Shown here piece by piece: positions 26,107 through 34,800 of a DNA stretch of 64,000 bases. Both the position numbers and the translations under genes were made by a program. The notes under the pieces are model-generated. The model searched no databases. It had not been told where the DNA came from and saw only the letters and a list, made by a program, of their open reading frames with translations. The stretch is from JANWJE01 sp044326545 (GTDB taxonomy: Bacteria; Chlamydiota; Chlamydiia; Chlamydiales; Parachlamydiaceae): assembly GCA_044326545.1 (NCBI GenBank), contig JBIRBM010000007.1:1-64000 (forward strand), in the 5' to 3' direction. Position 1 is the stretch's first letter. Every line of letters starts with the position of its first letter.

Positions 26107-26540
26107 AGAGCCTGTTGAAAATCTATGATCAGGATGATTTGCAAGCTAAAATTGGCGATCAAATGGCAAAAGTTTTTCGCAATATTAACCTCATGTTACG
26201 CTTCAAGAGTGCTATTTGCGATGAAGCCAAAGCCTCGCCGTTGAGAAGTCGAAAGCGGGGGGATATTGTAGACTACGCCCCCCCACTTTAGATTTCTCAA
26301 GGACGAGAGCTGTCACGTAAGCTTTAAGCGGCTATACTTTTTAGGGTGTGTCATCAATTGCTAATCGCCTCTATTCAAGATGATTTCTCAAGCGGGTGGT
26401 AAGAACTTGAATAAAGGTTTATTATCAATTGATGACACGCCCTAGACAGTCTCTTAAACAATGTTGCGAAAACTTTTGCCATTTGATCGCGAATGTTAGC
26501 TCACAAATCATCGGATCGAAGATCTTAAGCAGGCTTTTAG
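26107..26540. repeat. long imperfect inverted repeat split by a MITE
   Basis: The left arm, about 26107-26190, includes GCGATCAAATGGCAAAAGTT. The right arm, about 26450-26540, includes its complement AACTTTTGCCATTTGATCGC. The arms are about 80-85 bases with scattered mismatches. The spacer contains MITE-B copy 2, so the palindrome is older than that insertion. Related half-copies lie near 11700-11790 and 34990-35060. Confidence 0.6.
26344..26442. mobile_element. MITE family B, copy 2 (99 bp, TA-flanked)
   Basis: The inverted ends are GGGTGTGTCATCAATTG and GGGCGTGTCATCAATTG, flanked by TA at 26342-26343 and 26443-26444. The left half is nearly identical to copy 1 (13387-13496), while the centre lacks about 11 bp. 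Confidence 0.8.
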
Positions 26541-26868
26541 AAACGATCTTGTCATTTTTTCCTTTGCGCTCATGTGAAAATTCTCACCCTGCGATAAATC
26601 GCAGGGAAGTTTCCAGTTTTTAATAACCTGTTCAAAATGTTCAATCAGATGATGTTGAGCGTGCCATTAGACGCTGTCTCAAAACTTCATATGAAAGGAA
26701 ATACCTTCAGTTTTACGACAGCTTCTTAAAGGAAGCTCCTTTCATCACATTGACTTTTATTCTAAGAAATGTCAAATAAAAAATAATAGTATTTTTTTTA
26801 AATCCGACTTGTGAAGAGCTTATCTTGATGTTGTTTGTCTTTGGTTGAGGGTCATCGTCTTGGCTTGA

Positions 26869-27432
26869 TTATTTGACTTGAATTTGCTCTGTGATTAAAG
26901 TGAGTGGATAGTTGCTTGGTAAAAATAGGGGGCCTGAAATGATCACCGATTTTCCTTGTTGTTCAATTAAGAGTAACTGCTCTTTTTTTTCATTTGATAA
27001 AGGATGGGTCGCAAGATTGTATTTTGGGATATAGCGGCCCGGTTCTATGTGAAGGGGGCCAATCAAATTAAAGCGGGTGCCGTCTTGATGAGAAATCACA
27101 TAAATATTTTCGCTGTCGTGGGTAATTGTTCCCTTGACGCGCAGCCGCATTGTGATAATGTTGATTCCAACGGCAGCCGCTGCATATCTGAATGGCTCAT
27201 AACTTAAGCGGATTAAAGGGTTCCATCTCATGTTTGCAATTCCAGAGGATCCCTCGATTTTGAGATCTTGCACTCCTTTAATGGAGCCGACGTGCCGGTT
27301 AATTTGTTGGATGCAATCGTGCTGACATTTGAAAGCATTCCATGATATCTGAATTTCTTCGATTTCGCCTCTTGCCTCTTGGAGGGGGATTAACCATGCC
27401 GCAAAGAAAAGCATCCATCTTGTCGTGATCAT
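26869..27432 (-). CDS. secreted hypothetical protein with HMA-like fold
   Basis: This 187-residue protein has an N-terminal signal peptide (about residues 1-22, TRWMLFFAAWLIPLQEARG). Residues about 28-95 read like a ferredoxin-fold heavy-metal-associated (HMA) domain: a strand, a Cys pair in KCQHDC, a helix, GVQDLKIEGSSGIANMRWNP and a second helix ending AAAAVGI. The usual HMA site is CxxC; here the cysteines are four apart (CQHDC). The C-terminal half is beta-rich (ENIYVISHQDGTRFNLIGPL). It is divergent from pyruvate kinase. Function and metal binding are unproven. Confidence 0.6.
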   Translation of the reverse strand: MITTRWMLFFAAWLIPLQEARGEIEEIQISWNAFKCQHDCIQQINRHVGSIKGVQDLKIEGSSGIANMRWNPLIRLSYEPFRYAAAAVGINIITMRLRVKGTITHDSENIYVISHQDGTRFNLIGPLHIEPGRYIPKYNLATHPLSNEKKEQLLLIEQQGKSVIISGPLFLPSNYPLTLITEQIQVK

Positions 27433-27725
27433 GTGATTGCCTGTTTTTGTTAATTTTTATACTCATATACTCATTCAAGCTGAATCCTGGAGATTTTGGC
27501 AAGGCGAAAAGCCCTCGCGATTGATAGATCGTTTATGGCCCATACTATCATTTGCAAGAAATAAAGTCATATTTCAGTTGCGTCAAAGCTCTCAAATATG
27601 ACTTTATTTCTTGCAAATGGTATGAATGTGAAAATAGGCAAATTTAACCCCCTTTCTTCCTCTTTTTTGGCTGACGTGAAAGCCAAAGAAATATCAAAAC
27701 AGATGTTTACAATCGGCTTGATTCG
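27433..27725. other. divergent intergenic region with a long hairpin
   Basis: This region separates the secreted protein gene and pyk, which diverge. It is dominated by the near-perfect hairpin at 27541-27624. Promoters are not assigned. Confidence 0.45.
27541..27624. repeat. hairpin repeat, CATTTGCAAGAAATAA family, copy 1
   Basis: The arms of about 31-34 bp pair almost perfectly: 27541-27574 carries CATTTGCAAGAAATAAAGTC and 27594-27624 carries its complement, with a loop of about 19 nt (CAGTTGCGTCAAAGCTC). A diverged copy with the same loop sequence (CGTCAAAGC) is at 60618-60683. Confidence 0.7.
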
Positions 27726-29513
27726 ATGATTAAAACTAAAATTATTTGTACCATAGGACCCGCCGTTCATTCGTTGGAAAAAATCCAAGAATTAATAGAG
27801 GCGGGAATGAATGTCGCCCGTTTGAACTTTAGCCATGGAACTCATGAGGAACATCTTAAGGTGATCCAATCGATCAAAGAAGCTCGAGAGAAATTAAGCC
27901 GGCCTATCGCCATTATGTTAGACACTAAAGGACCTGAAATTCGATTAGGAATCATTAAAGAGGGATACACCATTTTAACATCCGGTCAAAAATGGCATCT
28001 TGTGAATCGTGAAATTGAAGGAGATGATAAACAAGTCTCTATCTATCCGCTGACGATTCTTGAAAAACTCTATTGCGGGACACACGTTTTATTTGATGAT
28101 GGGTATATTTCATCGACGGTTGTGGAAAAAACAGATCAAGGCGTTATTGTGCAAATCCATAATGGGGGAATGATTCGGTCTAACAAGGGAATCAACATCC
28201 CTAATACCCATTTACATTTGCCCGCTATGACAGACAAGGATATTGACGATATTCAATTTGGTTGCCTACACGACATAGATATTATCGCCGCATCATTTGT
28301 TCGATCGGCTGAGCATGTTTTGCTCATTAAAAAATTATTGGCTGATCAAAAAAAACAAGACATTTTAGTCATAGCAAAAATTGAAAATAGCGAAGGTGTC
28401 GAAAATTTTGACAGTATCGTCCAGGCAGCTGATGGAATCATGATCGCAAGAGGAGACTTGGGGGTAGAGGTTCCGCTCAGTCATGTTCCTCGCTTGCAGA
28501 AAATGATGATCCGCAAAAGTTATTTGGCAGGAAAATCTGTTGTCACAGCAACGCAGATGTTAGAATCGATGATTCATAATCCTAGGCCGACAAGGGCTGA
28601 AACTTCTGATGTGGCCAATGCGATTTATGACAGCACATCGGCTGTGATGTTATCCGGAGAAACCGCAATAGGGCGCTATCCGATAGAGGCAGTCCATGTG
28701 ATGCGCAGCATTATCAAAGAGGCTGAGGCAGATTTTAATTACCGCGCTTTTTTTGATCAGCACGCTCCCTTGGTTTATCATGACGTCCCCTCTGCGGTAA
28801 CCTTAGCGACAGTTAAAACAGCGTATAGTTCCCATGCCAACGCAATTTTTGCTTTCACTGAAGGGGGCGGGACTGCTCGGTTGTTGTCTCGTTTACGTCC
28901 AAAAATGCCCATTATTGCGTTAACTGGAAAGAGGAAAAGTTTTCATCAACTGGCATTTAATTGGGGGGTGATTCCCATTTATTATCCCGATTGTCAGACA
29001 ATCAGGGAAGGATTTGAAAAAATTAGCAATATCGCGTTAGACAATCATCTGGTTTCATATGGTGATTTAGTGGTTGTGACAGCCGGAACGCCATTTGGGG
29101 TTTCTGGAACAACAAATATGATGATCGTGGAAAGCATAGGAGATGTTTTAGTCAGAGGGCACATTGGTTATGGTTCACGTGTTCATGGAAAGGCAATGAT
29201 TGTTTTAAGTACAGAACATTTAGAGCCTTATGCTGTTAAAGATCGATTGTTAGTGATTGTCAAATGTGATGAATCTTACCTTCCTCTTGTTCAAGAAGCT
29301 GCAGGGATTATCCTGCAAAATCATATCGATGATATTGCCTCTGAAAAATATGCAAAAAAAATGGCTTTAAATTTCAGGAAACCTATTCTGTTGCGAGCAG
29401 ATGCTGCTTGTCAAATTTTGAAAGAAGGGCAATTGATTACATTAGATCCGGAAAAAGCGCTTGTTTATAAGGGCGTTGTATTACCAGACCTTGAGCAACA
29501 AGAGCGCTATTGA
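27726..29513 (+). CDS. pyk: pyruvate kinase with C-terminal mobile-domain extension
   Basis: This protein converts phosphoenolpyruvate and ADP to pyruvate and ATP, the last step of glycolysis. Its 595 residues carry the family motifs: IGPAVHSLEKIQELIEAGMN with NFSHG near the start, MLDTKGPEIRLG, IAKIENSEGVENF, GIMIARGDLGVEVP and ATQMLESMIHNPRPTRAETS with SGETAIGRYP. The extra 115 or so residues at the C-terminus (GHIGYGSRVHGKAMIVLS onward) resemble the PEP-utilising-enzyme mobile domain, as in Bacillus-type pyruvate kinases of about 585 residues. In Chlamydia pyk and uvrA are adjacent; here about 6 kb of hypothetical genes separates them. No strong Shine-Dalgarno is seen at the ATG. Confidence 0.96.
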   Translation: MIKTKIICTIGPAVHSLEKIQELIEAGMNVARLNFSHGTHEEHLKVIQSIKEAREKLSRPIAIMLDTKGPEIRLGIIKEGYTILTSGQKWHLVNREIEGDDKQVSIYPLTILEKLYCGTHVLFDDGYISSTVVEKTDQGVIVQIHNGGMIRSNKGINIPNTHLHLPAMTDKDIDDIQFGCLHDIDIIAASFVRSAEHVLLIKKLLADQKKQDILVIAKIENSEGVENFDSIVQAADGIMIARGDLGVEVPLSHVPRLQKMMIRKSYLAGKSVVTATQMLESMIHNPRPTRAETSDVANAIYDSTSAVMLSGETAIGRYPIEAVHVMRSIIKEAEADFNYRAFFDQHAPLVYHDVPSAVTLATVKTAYSSHANAIFAFTEGGGTARLLSRLRPKMPIIALTGKRKSFHQLAFNWGVIPIYYPDCQTIREGFEKISNIALDNHLVSYGDLVVVTAGTPFGVSGTTNMMIVESIGDVLVRGHIGYGSRVHGKAMIVLSTEHLEPYAVKDRLLVIVKCDESYLPLVQEAAGIILQNHIDDIASEKYAKKMALNFRKPILLRADAACQILKEGQLITLDPEKALVYKGVVLPDLEQQERY

Positions 29514-29711
29514 AGCTTTAAAGCCTCTCTTCCTATCAAATTTTGAAAAACAATAATCATAATTTTAATAGTTAAATAATATTTACATATAAAAAGAGGT
29601 GTATTAGAATCTCTGCGAAAATCAAAAATTAATTAGATTTTTTTAAACTAGAAAAGATTTTATTGATTACCAGAGTCACTCAAAAATCTAAACTCAAGGA
29701 TACACCATATC

Positions 29712-31010
29712 ATGCATACTCTTTATAAATTGACCACCCCCCTCGTTAACTTTGCAATGAATTCCTTTGATGCAAGCTTAAAAGAAGTCGAGACTTTGTC
29801 CCGTCAGGTGATGGGCAAGATGCACTTGATGAGAGAAAACATTAAAGGAGATGATCATCTTAAATTCACCACATTCGTCATTTCTAATCTGATTTTTTTT
29901 AAATTGTCGAATGGTTGTTTTAATTTCATCGATCATTGGACAGAAAAAAAGAGTGTGAAGTTAAATCAAACGATTAAACATATTGTCTTGGATGGAATCC
30001 TTTTTGGCAGTGTGACTGCATTGTGTAATCTGTTATTTTTCAAGATCATTCAAAGTCCTGTGAATTCGGTTGTGTTAGGGGGGATTACAGCGGTACATGT
30101 TGCTTTTCGCTTCCTAAGCCAACAAAAAGCTTCTTTTGAAAAGGAAGTAAAAAATCAAAAAAAGGCTTTTGATGAGGTAGAAAAACACTCTCTTTCACAA
30201 ACAGAGAAGATTCATGTGTTAGAAAATGAAGTGGCTCAATTAAATCAAAATTTAAGGCAAATTAAAAATGAGGCTGCCTCCTCAGCCAAGGCACTTCAAA
30301 AGAGTCTAAAAATGGCAGAAGAGTACATTGGAGAAGCCGACTCTCTTAAATTGGAAAACGAAACCATAACATTAGAAAATCAAGAGTTGCAAAAGACAAT
30401 CATTCAATTAGAAACTGCAATTAGTCAATATCAGGCTGAAATAAAAGATCTTAAACAAGATCTCGAAAAGATTGAAGAAGTTCTCGTGGCTAAAAGTCAA
30501 GGATTGGACGAATGCGAAAAAAAAATAGGTGAACTGAATCAGCTTCTTAACAAAGAGAAAAACAAGGTCACCGAATTAAACGCTGAAGTCAATCGACAAA
30601 AGGACAGAAACCAAGAACTAGTCAAAAAGATTGAGACTCCGATAAAAATAGATCATAAAAAAGACACACAGAAACGTGAGGAAAAACAACGCGCTCTCAA
30701 ACTTAAGCTAGAAGAAATCAAGAAACAGATTCAATCGTCATCCACGCCACAAGAGATGATACCAACAGAAGAGAGTCAAAAACGGAAGGAATTTATCAAA
30801 AACTTAAGGGGAGCCTTCGACAAGGCTTTTAATTCTGATAAGTCAATAGAGTTGAAAACGGAAAAAAAGAGCGAGCCAAAGGGTTTTCCAAATGACGATG
30901 ATTTCGATGATTTCGATCAAGAAGATTCAGATCTCGAGAACTCGCCTCCCAATTCAAAGAAGATTCCAAAAGCATCAGTCATTCTTACGCCAGAATACAA
31001 TAAGATTTGA
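29712..31010 (+). CDS. Inc-like membrane coiled-coil protein, paralogue 4
   Basis: This 432-residue protein has hydrophobic segments near residues 50-70 (TFVISNLIFFKLS), 91-111 and 117-135 with the linker SPVNSVVLGGITAVHVAFRF, then a coiled coil from about 138 to 340 and a basic/acidic tail ending in an Asp-rich stretch (NDDDFDDFDQEDSDLEN). The membrane module has the same spacing as the proteins at 587, 1864, 3686 and 14397. AAGGA lies about 11 bases before the ATG. The gene has its own AT-rich leader (29514-29711) and ends at a strong hairpin. An inclusion-membrane location is inferred from architecture only. Confidence 0.7.
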   Translation: MHTLYKLTTPLVNFAMNSFDASLKEVETLSRQVMGKMHLMRENIKGDDHLKFTTFVISNLIFFKLSNGCFNFIDHWTEKKSVKLNQTIKHIVLDGILFGSVTALCNLLFFKIIQSPVNSVVLGGITAVHVAFRFLSQQKASFEKEVKNQKKAFDEVEKHSLSQTEKIHVLENEVAQLNQNLRQIKNEAASSAKALQKSLKMAEEYIGEADSLKLENETITLENQELQKTIIQLETAISQYQAEIKDLKQDLEKIEEVLVAKSQGLDECEKKIGELNQLLNKEKNKVTELNAEVNRQKDRNQELVKKIETPIKIDHKKDTQKREEKQRALKLKLEEIKKQIQSSSTPQEMIPTEESQKRKEFIKNLRGAFDKAFNSDKSIELKTEKKSEPKGFPNDDDFDDFDQEDSDLENSPPNSKKIPKASVILTPEYNKI

Positions 31011-31031
31011 CTGATTTAGCTTCTCTTTAAC

Positions 31032-31072
31032 AACCTGTTTAACATCATTGTCTCGAAGATGTTAAACAGGTT
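31032..31072. terminator. 15-bp perfect hairpin between convergent genes
   Basis: The arms AACCTGTTTAACATC (31032-31046) and GATGTTAAACAGGTT (31058-31072) are perfectly complementary with an 11-nt loop. It sits between the stop of the coiled-coil gene (31010) and the stop of rsmE (31080), so it could serve both strands, though a clear T-run is missing. It also resembles the dispersed AACCTGTT repeats. Confidence 0.6.
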
Positions 31073-31079
31073 CTAAATC

Positions 31080-31823
31080 TTATGTAAGAGAGTTTTGCAA
31101 TGATGCAATCGCATGGCTAAGAAGGCTAAGAGCCATAAGCGATGCGGTTTCTGTCCTTAAAATATTGTCATGCAACCGAACCCCTAAGGCACCAAGAGAG
31201 CGTAAAAGGTTGACCTCTTGTTCGCTAAATCCCCCTTCCGGCCCCGTCACAAATGTAAGAGGAAATGAATGAGAAGAGATCTCTTTTAATGAATCTCCAA
31301 GCATTGGTGCTAAAAGGCTTAAATCACCAAAAAAAAGAGTTGGCAGGCTGCTTTTATTCCATTTTTCTATTGAAGGTTTCAGAAGAAGGGAGGGGAGGTA
31401 AAGCCGGCCGCTTTGTTTGATAGCTGCGATCGTCACCGATTGCGCTCTCTCTAGTTGGCTTGGATAACACTCTTTTTTAGCGCTGTGATGACCGGGAAAA
31501 AGCCAAAATTCATCTACCCCTAATTCAGTCCCTTTTTCTAGAATAAAATCTAACCGGTTTTGCTTGGCAAACGCTTGTGCCAGGATCAGTCGACAAGGGG
31601 AGGGAGGCGCTTGATCAATCTCGTGAATATGAAGCGTTGCTTTGTCTCGGGCGATCTCTTTGATTGTTGCTTGAACCAATGCTCCTCTTCCATTAATTAA
31701 TTCGATCGCATCCCCTTTTTTTGAGCGCATGACATGAATCAAATGGTGAAATTCTGAGCCCGAGAGTTCTTTAAACTCATGAGGGAGAAAGTCTGTATTG
31801 ATGAAATATCGTTCAGCGGGCAT
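31080..31823 (-). CDS. rsmE: 16S rRNA (uracil-N3)-methyltransferase RsmE
   Basis: This 247-residue protein methylates U1498 of 16S rRNA using S-adenosylmethionine in a SPOUT-fold knot. The diagnostic motifs are TGPEGGFSEQEVNLLRSLG and LHDNILRTETASLMALSLLS near the C-terminus, with a PUA-like N-terminal part (HHLIHVMRSKKGDAIELING) and EKGTELGVDEF in the middle. The length is normal. The start overlaps the stop of ybbR by 11 bases, so the two are translationally coupled, and the gene is last in the folP-cdaA-ybbR-rsmE group. Confidence 0.95.
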   Translation of the reverse strand: MPAERYFINTDFLPHEFKELSGSEFHHLIHVMRSKKGDAIELINGRGALVQATIKEIARDKATLHIHEIDQAPPSPCRLILAQAFAKQNRLDFILEKGTELGVDEFWLFPGHHSAKKECYPSQLERAQSVTIAAIKQSGRLYLPSLLLKPSIEKWNKSSLPTLFFGDLSLLAPMLGDSLKEISSHSFPLTFVTGPEGGFSEQEVNLLRSLGALGVRLHDNILRTETASLMALSLLSHAIASLQNSLT

Positions 31824-33090
31824 GAGAAGTGTGGGGATTGGGATTGATTAATGAAGCATTAGGAATATGAATGGTGATTTTTCCATCCTCTAATTTAGAT
31901 TGAAGGTCCAGTTTATGTTCGGGTGAAATATAGAGGCTTAAATGTCGAATATAGTATTGGAACCGTTTTCGCAAGTTCTCTTCACGATCGAGGCTTCTGA
32001 TCTGCACAGAATCTGCTATCTTGTTGTGGCTGAGCAAAAAAGCTAAGTAGGTGTCTTCAAGGTGGCTTTCATCAATAAAATTAACGCCCCAATCAAGTAA
32101 CTCCCTTTCTGTCGGCGGAGCGGCAACAAGATCAATTTCCATGTTATCTTTCACGATTTCAAGGAATAACTGACTCACATTCTGAGCATACAAGGGAATT
32201 GTAAGGATGGGCAGAGCGTTCCTGTATTCAACATAGGAGGAGGTGCTCAATCGATAGGTTTCGGGATTAATAAGGGCACTATTTTTCAGGGGATAAAAGA
32301 CGTAAAGGGGAATTTCATATTTGATTGGCAGAATCTGCTCTCGTAAAAATGTCATCTGAAGATTTTTTGCTTCAGGATCATTGAGGTTTTCAGGGCCCCG
32401 AGATGAAAAAGGGAGATGAATTTTCTTCCATTGCTCGGGGATTGGAAACATGATTTCATCATCGTATCCCCCACTTCCTAGCAAAGCATCGAGTTGCTCT
32501 TTTGTAATATCGGAAAGATCGAGAGTAAGTTCTAATCCATGATTTTTGAGATTAAGAACCTCCTCCTCAACACCACTGATTGTTTGTGTAAGATGGGTCG
32601 GCCATATGTCAAGGAAGTGATATCCTTTTGGCGCTTCCCCAATTGGATGATGGACTGTAACGGGGATTTTTTCCGTTAAAATAGGGCGCATTTTAATGAC
32701 TAATTCAGGATGAGTGATTGACGTGACGTGGGAGGGTAAATTGATATTGGGATTTAAACTGACCAAGTTTTTTTTTGTGACCTGAACAGCTCCATCATTT
32801 GGGAGGTTAGAAACATCCAAAATAATTTCAACGTCACCCGGTTCAAGTTGATCAATGATATGTCTTGCACCCGTTAATGTGAGGGTTGTTCTTTTTGACA
32901 AAAATCCATTAGGAAGTAGTCCTGGAATCGTTTTATCTGTTGGAAGATTGATAACGCGAACGGGAACAGAAGGGAGGGTTTTGGACGAAGTAATCGAATG
33001 GTTGACAAAAATCCAAATCACTGTCGCAGTTAGGAGGGCAACAAGTTTTCGCTGCCATTGATGAAAAATCACATGATTTAGCGTTTCCAT
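31813..33090 (-). CDS. ybbR: YbbR-domain protein, likely regulator of CdaA
   Basis: This protein has 425 residues from the ATG at 33090. A GTG six codons upstream is possible but has no ribosome site. One N-terminal transmembrane segment (KLVALLTATVIWIFVNHSI, about residues 12-30) is followed by repeated beta-rich YbbR units (VPVRVINLPTDKTIPGLLPNGF; KIPVTVHHPIGEAPKGYHFL). In other bacteria YbbR/CdaR is encoded next to the diadenylate cyclase CdaA and modulates it; the same pairing occurs here with a 13-base overlap. It presumably sits on the outer face of the inner membrane. Confidence 0.88.
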   Translation of the reverse strand: METLNHVIFHQWQRKLVALLTATVIWIFVNHSITSSKTLPSVPVRVINLPTDKTIPGLLPNGFLSKRTTLTLTGARHIIDQLEPGDVEIILDVSNLPNDGAVQVTKKNLVSLNPNINLPSHVTSITHPELVIKMRPILTEKIPVTVHHPIGEAPKGYHFLDIWPTHLTQTISGVEEEVLNLKNHGLELTLDLSDITKEQLDALLGSGGYDDEIMFPIPEQWKKIHLPFSSRGPENLNDPEAKNLQMTFLREQILPIKYEIPLYVFYPLKNSALINPETYRLSTSSYVEYRNALPILTIPLYAQNVSQLFLEIVKDNMEIDLVAAPPTERELLDWGVNFIDESHLEDTYLAFLLSHNKIADSVQIRSLDREENLRKRFQYYIRHLSLYISPEHKLDLQSKLEDGKITIHIPNASLINPNPHTSHAR

Positions 33091-33881
33091 ATTTTTAATT
33101 TTTCCCACATGTTGATGCTTTCAGGAATTGTCATTTTGGGGGGACTAAAGACGCTGCGGATAATCCCTTTAAAGCGATCAATTTTTACTCCTCTCGTCAT
33201 GATTCCATCTCGTGCGATAGACACTTTTCCTGTTTCTTCTGACACAACAATCACCAAAGCGTCTGTCAATTGGCTAATTCCAAGCCCTGCTCGATGACGG
33301 GTTCCCATTGATTTTGATAGGTGGGTCGTATCATCGGCTAATGGAAGGATAGTCGCTGCAGATAAAATGGTCGTCCCCCGAATAAGGACTGCTCCGTCGT
33401 GAAGAGGAGTTGTTGTAATAAAGATCGATTCTAATAATTCTGGAGAAAATTTGCTGTTGAGGAGAACGGCTCGATTGGCTAAATCTTCCAAAGAATCTTG
33501 GTTTTCTAGTACAACCAACGCTCCAATCCGTCTATCTGATAGACGATAAATCGACTGAGAGATGCTTTCAAGAAATTTATCAAATTCTGTAATTTCTCGA
33601 TATTTTTTGGTTTTAAAGCTGAGTTTTGAAAGGGCAATCCGAAGCTCGGGTTGAAAAATAATCAGTAAGGCAATCACGGCTACATTAACAACGTAGAGCA
33701 TCAATTTTTCCAATACAGGGAGATTGAGCCATTTAGATAAAGCAAAAAAAGTTAAAAAAGCTAAACTTCCATAAAGAAGATCCATCGCGCGAGTATTCCA
33801 AAAAAAAGAGAGAAGATAATAAAGAGCGAGAGCGATAATTAAAATCTCAATGCCTGGAACCACTAATTGCAATAGCCACAT
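33078..33881 (-). CDS. cdaA: diadenylate cyclase (c-di-AMP synthase), CdaA/DacA type
   Basis: This 267-residue protein condenses two ATP to c-di-AMP at the inner membrane. Three hydrophobic segments lie in residues 5-75, and a DAC domain follows with both signature motifs: DGA in TTPLHDGAVLIRG and RHR in GTRHRAGLGIS. C-di-AMP synthesis by the orthologous YbbP is established in Chlamydia. The gene sits between folP (112 bp upstream on the same strand) and ybbR (overlapping). No phosphodiesterase for c-di-AMP is encoded in this window. Confidence 0.95.
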   Translation of the reverse strand: MWLLQLVVPGIEILIIALALYYLLSFFWNTRAMDLLYGSLAFLTFFALSKWLNLPVLEKLMLYVVNVAVIALLIIFQPELRIALSKLSFKTKKYREITEFDKFLESISQSIYRLSDRRIGALVVLENQDSLEDLANRAVLLNSKFSPELLESIFITTTPLHDGAVLIRGTTILSAATILPLADDTTHLSKSMGTRHRAGLGISQLTDALVIVVSEETGKVSIARDGIMTRGVKIDRFKGIIRSVFSPPKMTIPESINMWEKLKIWKR

Positions 33882-33993
33882 AATTGAAAGAGCCGGATAA
33901 ATGGTGCTTATAAAATCTTGTCAATAGACATTCAACTCGACTTTGTACAATTTTTTACAACGTCGAAATTCAAATCAAATTTCTTAACGCAGT

Positions 33994-34800
33994 CTATTTT
34001 AAATAGTTCATTAAATCAATTACATCGCGATGTTCACGGACATCATGAACACGGATGATGTCTACGCCTCTCTGTATTGCTAGTGTATTAACCGCTAGGG
34101 TAACGGGAAGCAAATCGGGATACGTTTTATTGATGATTTTGCCTAAAAATGATTTGCGTGATAACCCAATTAAAACAGGAAACCCCATCATTTTAAATTT
34201 TGGCAGATTCTGTATGATTTCAACATTATCGGCAACGGTTTTTCCAAATCCAATCCCCGGATCTAAAATTAACTGTTCTTCTTGTATTCCACTCGTCATC
34301 AATAATTCAATACGTTCTTTGAACCAGTCGATTAAGTAAGGGACCACTCCTTGGGGATAACAAGGATTGTTTTGCATGGTTGAGGGAGTCTCATGCATAT
34401 GCATCACGCAGAGGGGGAGTTGACTCTCTGCTGCGATTTTTCTCATCGCCGGATCCCGAAAACCGCAGACGTCATTGATCAACTCAGCTCCGGCTTCTAT
34501 TGCAGCGGCAGCGACTTTTGCTTTCATTGTATCGATAGAGATAGGAATCGGAATTTCTTTTTTTAAAGCAGTGATGACGGGGATGACCCGTTTTAATTCC
34601 TCTTCTTCTGACACGGGAGTTGCCCCGGGACGCGTTGATTCTCCCCCGACATCGAGCCAATCAGCTCCTTCAAGCCAAATTTGAATTCCCCTTTGAATGG
34701 CAAGAGAGTGATCGAACCAGCGTCCCTGATCGAAGGATGAGTCGGGAGTCGTGTTAAGAATGCCCATTAATTGCGTTTTAAGAGGTCTACTTTGTGTCAT
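33994..34800 (-). CDS. folP: dihydropteroate synthase
   Basis: This 268-residue protein joins para-aminobenzoate (or its equivalent) to the pterin pyrophosphate in folate synthesis. Motifs are GILNTTPDSSFDQGRW (usual form GILNVTPDSFSDGG), DVGGESTRPGA, LINDVCGF, LDPGIGFGKT and GLSRKSFLG. GGGAG lies nine bases before the ATG. It stands alone rather than fused to the pterin pyrophosphokinase, as I recall for Chlamydia. A second folate gene, folC, lies at 40147. Confidence 0.95.
   Translation of the reverse strand: MTQSRPLKTQLMGILNTTPDSSFDQGRWFDHSLAIQRGIQIWLEGADWLDVGGESTRPGATPVSEEEELKRVIPVITALKKEIPIPISIDTMKAKVAAAAIEAGAELINDVCGFRDPAMRKIAAESQLPLCVMHMHETPSTMQNNPCYPQGVVPYLIDWFKERIELLMTSGIQEEQLILDPGIGFGKTVADNVEIIQNLPKFKMMGFPVLIGLSRKSFLGKIINKTYPDLLPVTLAVNTLAIQRGVDIIRVHDVREHRDVIDLMNYLK

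Larger units (their letters stand above)
26090..26868. other. 779-bp intergenic region made mostly of nested palindromic repeats
   Basis: No gene is seen. The contents are the long inverted repeat 26107-26190 / 26450-26540 with a family-B MITE inside it (26344-26442), a GCGATTTGG-type repeat near 26205-26234, and a copy of the AACCTGTTCAAAATGTTCAATCAGATGATG sequence at 26626-26655 in pieces related to the left edge of the window. Confidence 0.55.

Noticed and set aside
29490..29525. GCGATTTGG-type repeat at the end of pyk
   Set aside because: A short match (AAGAGCGCTATTGAAGC) lies across the pyk stop codon, but it is too short and within coding sequence to separate from chance.
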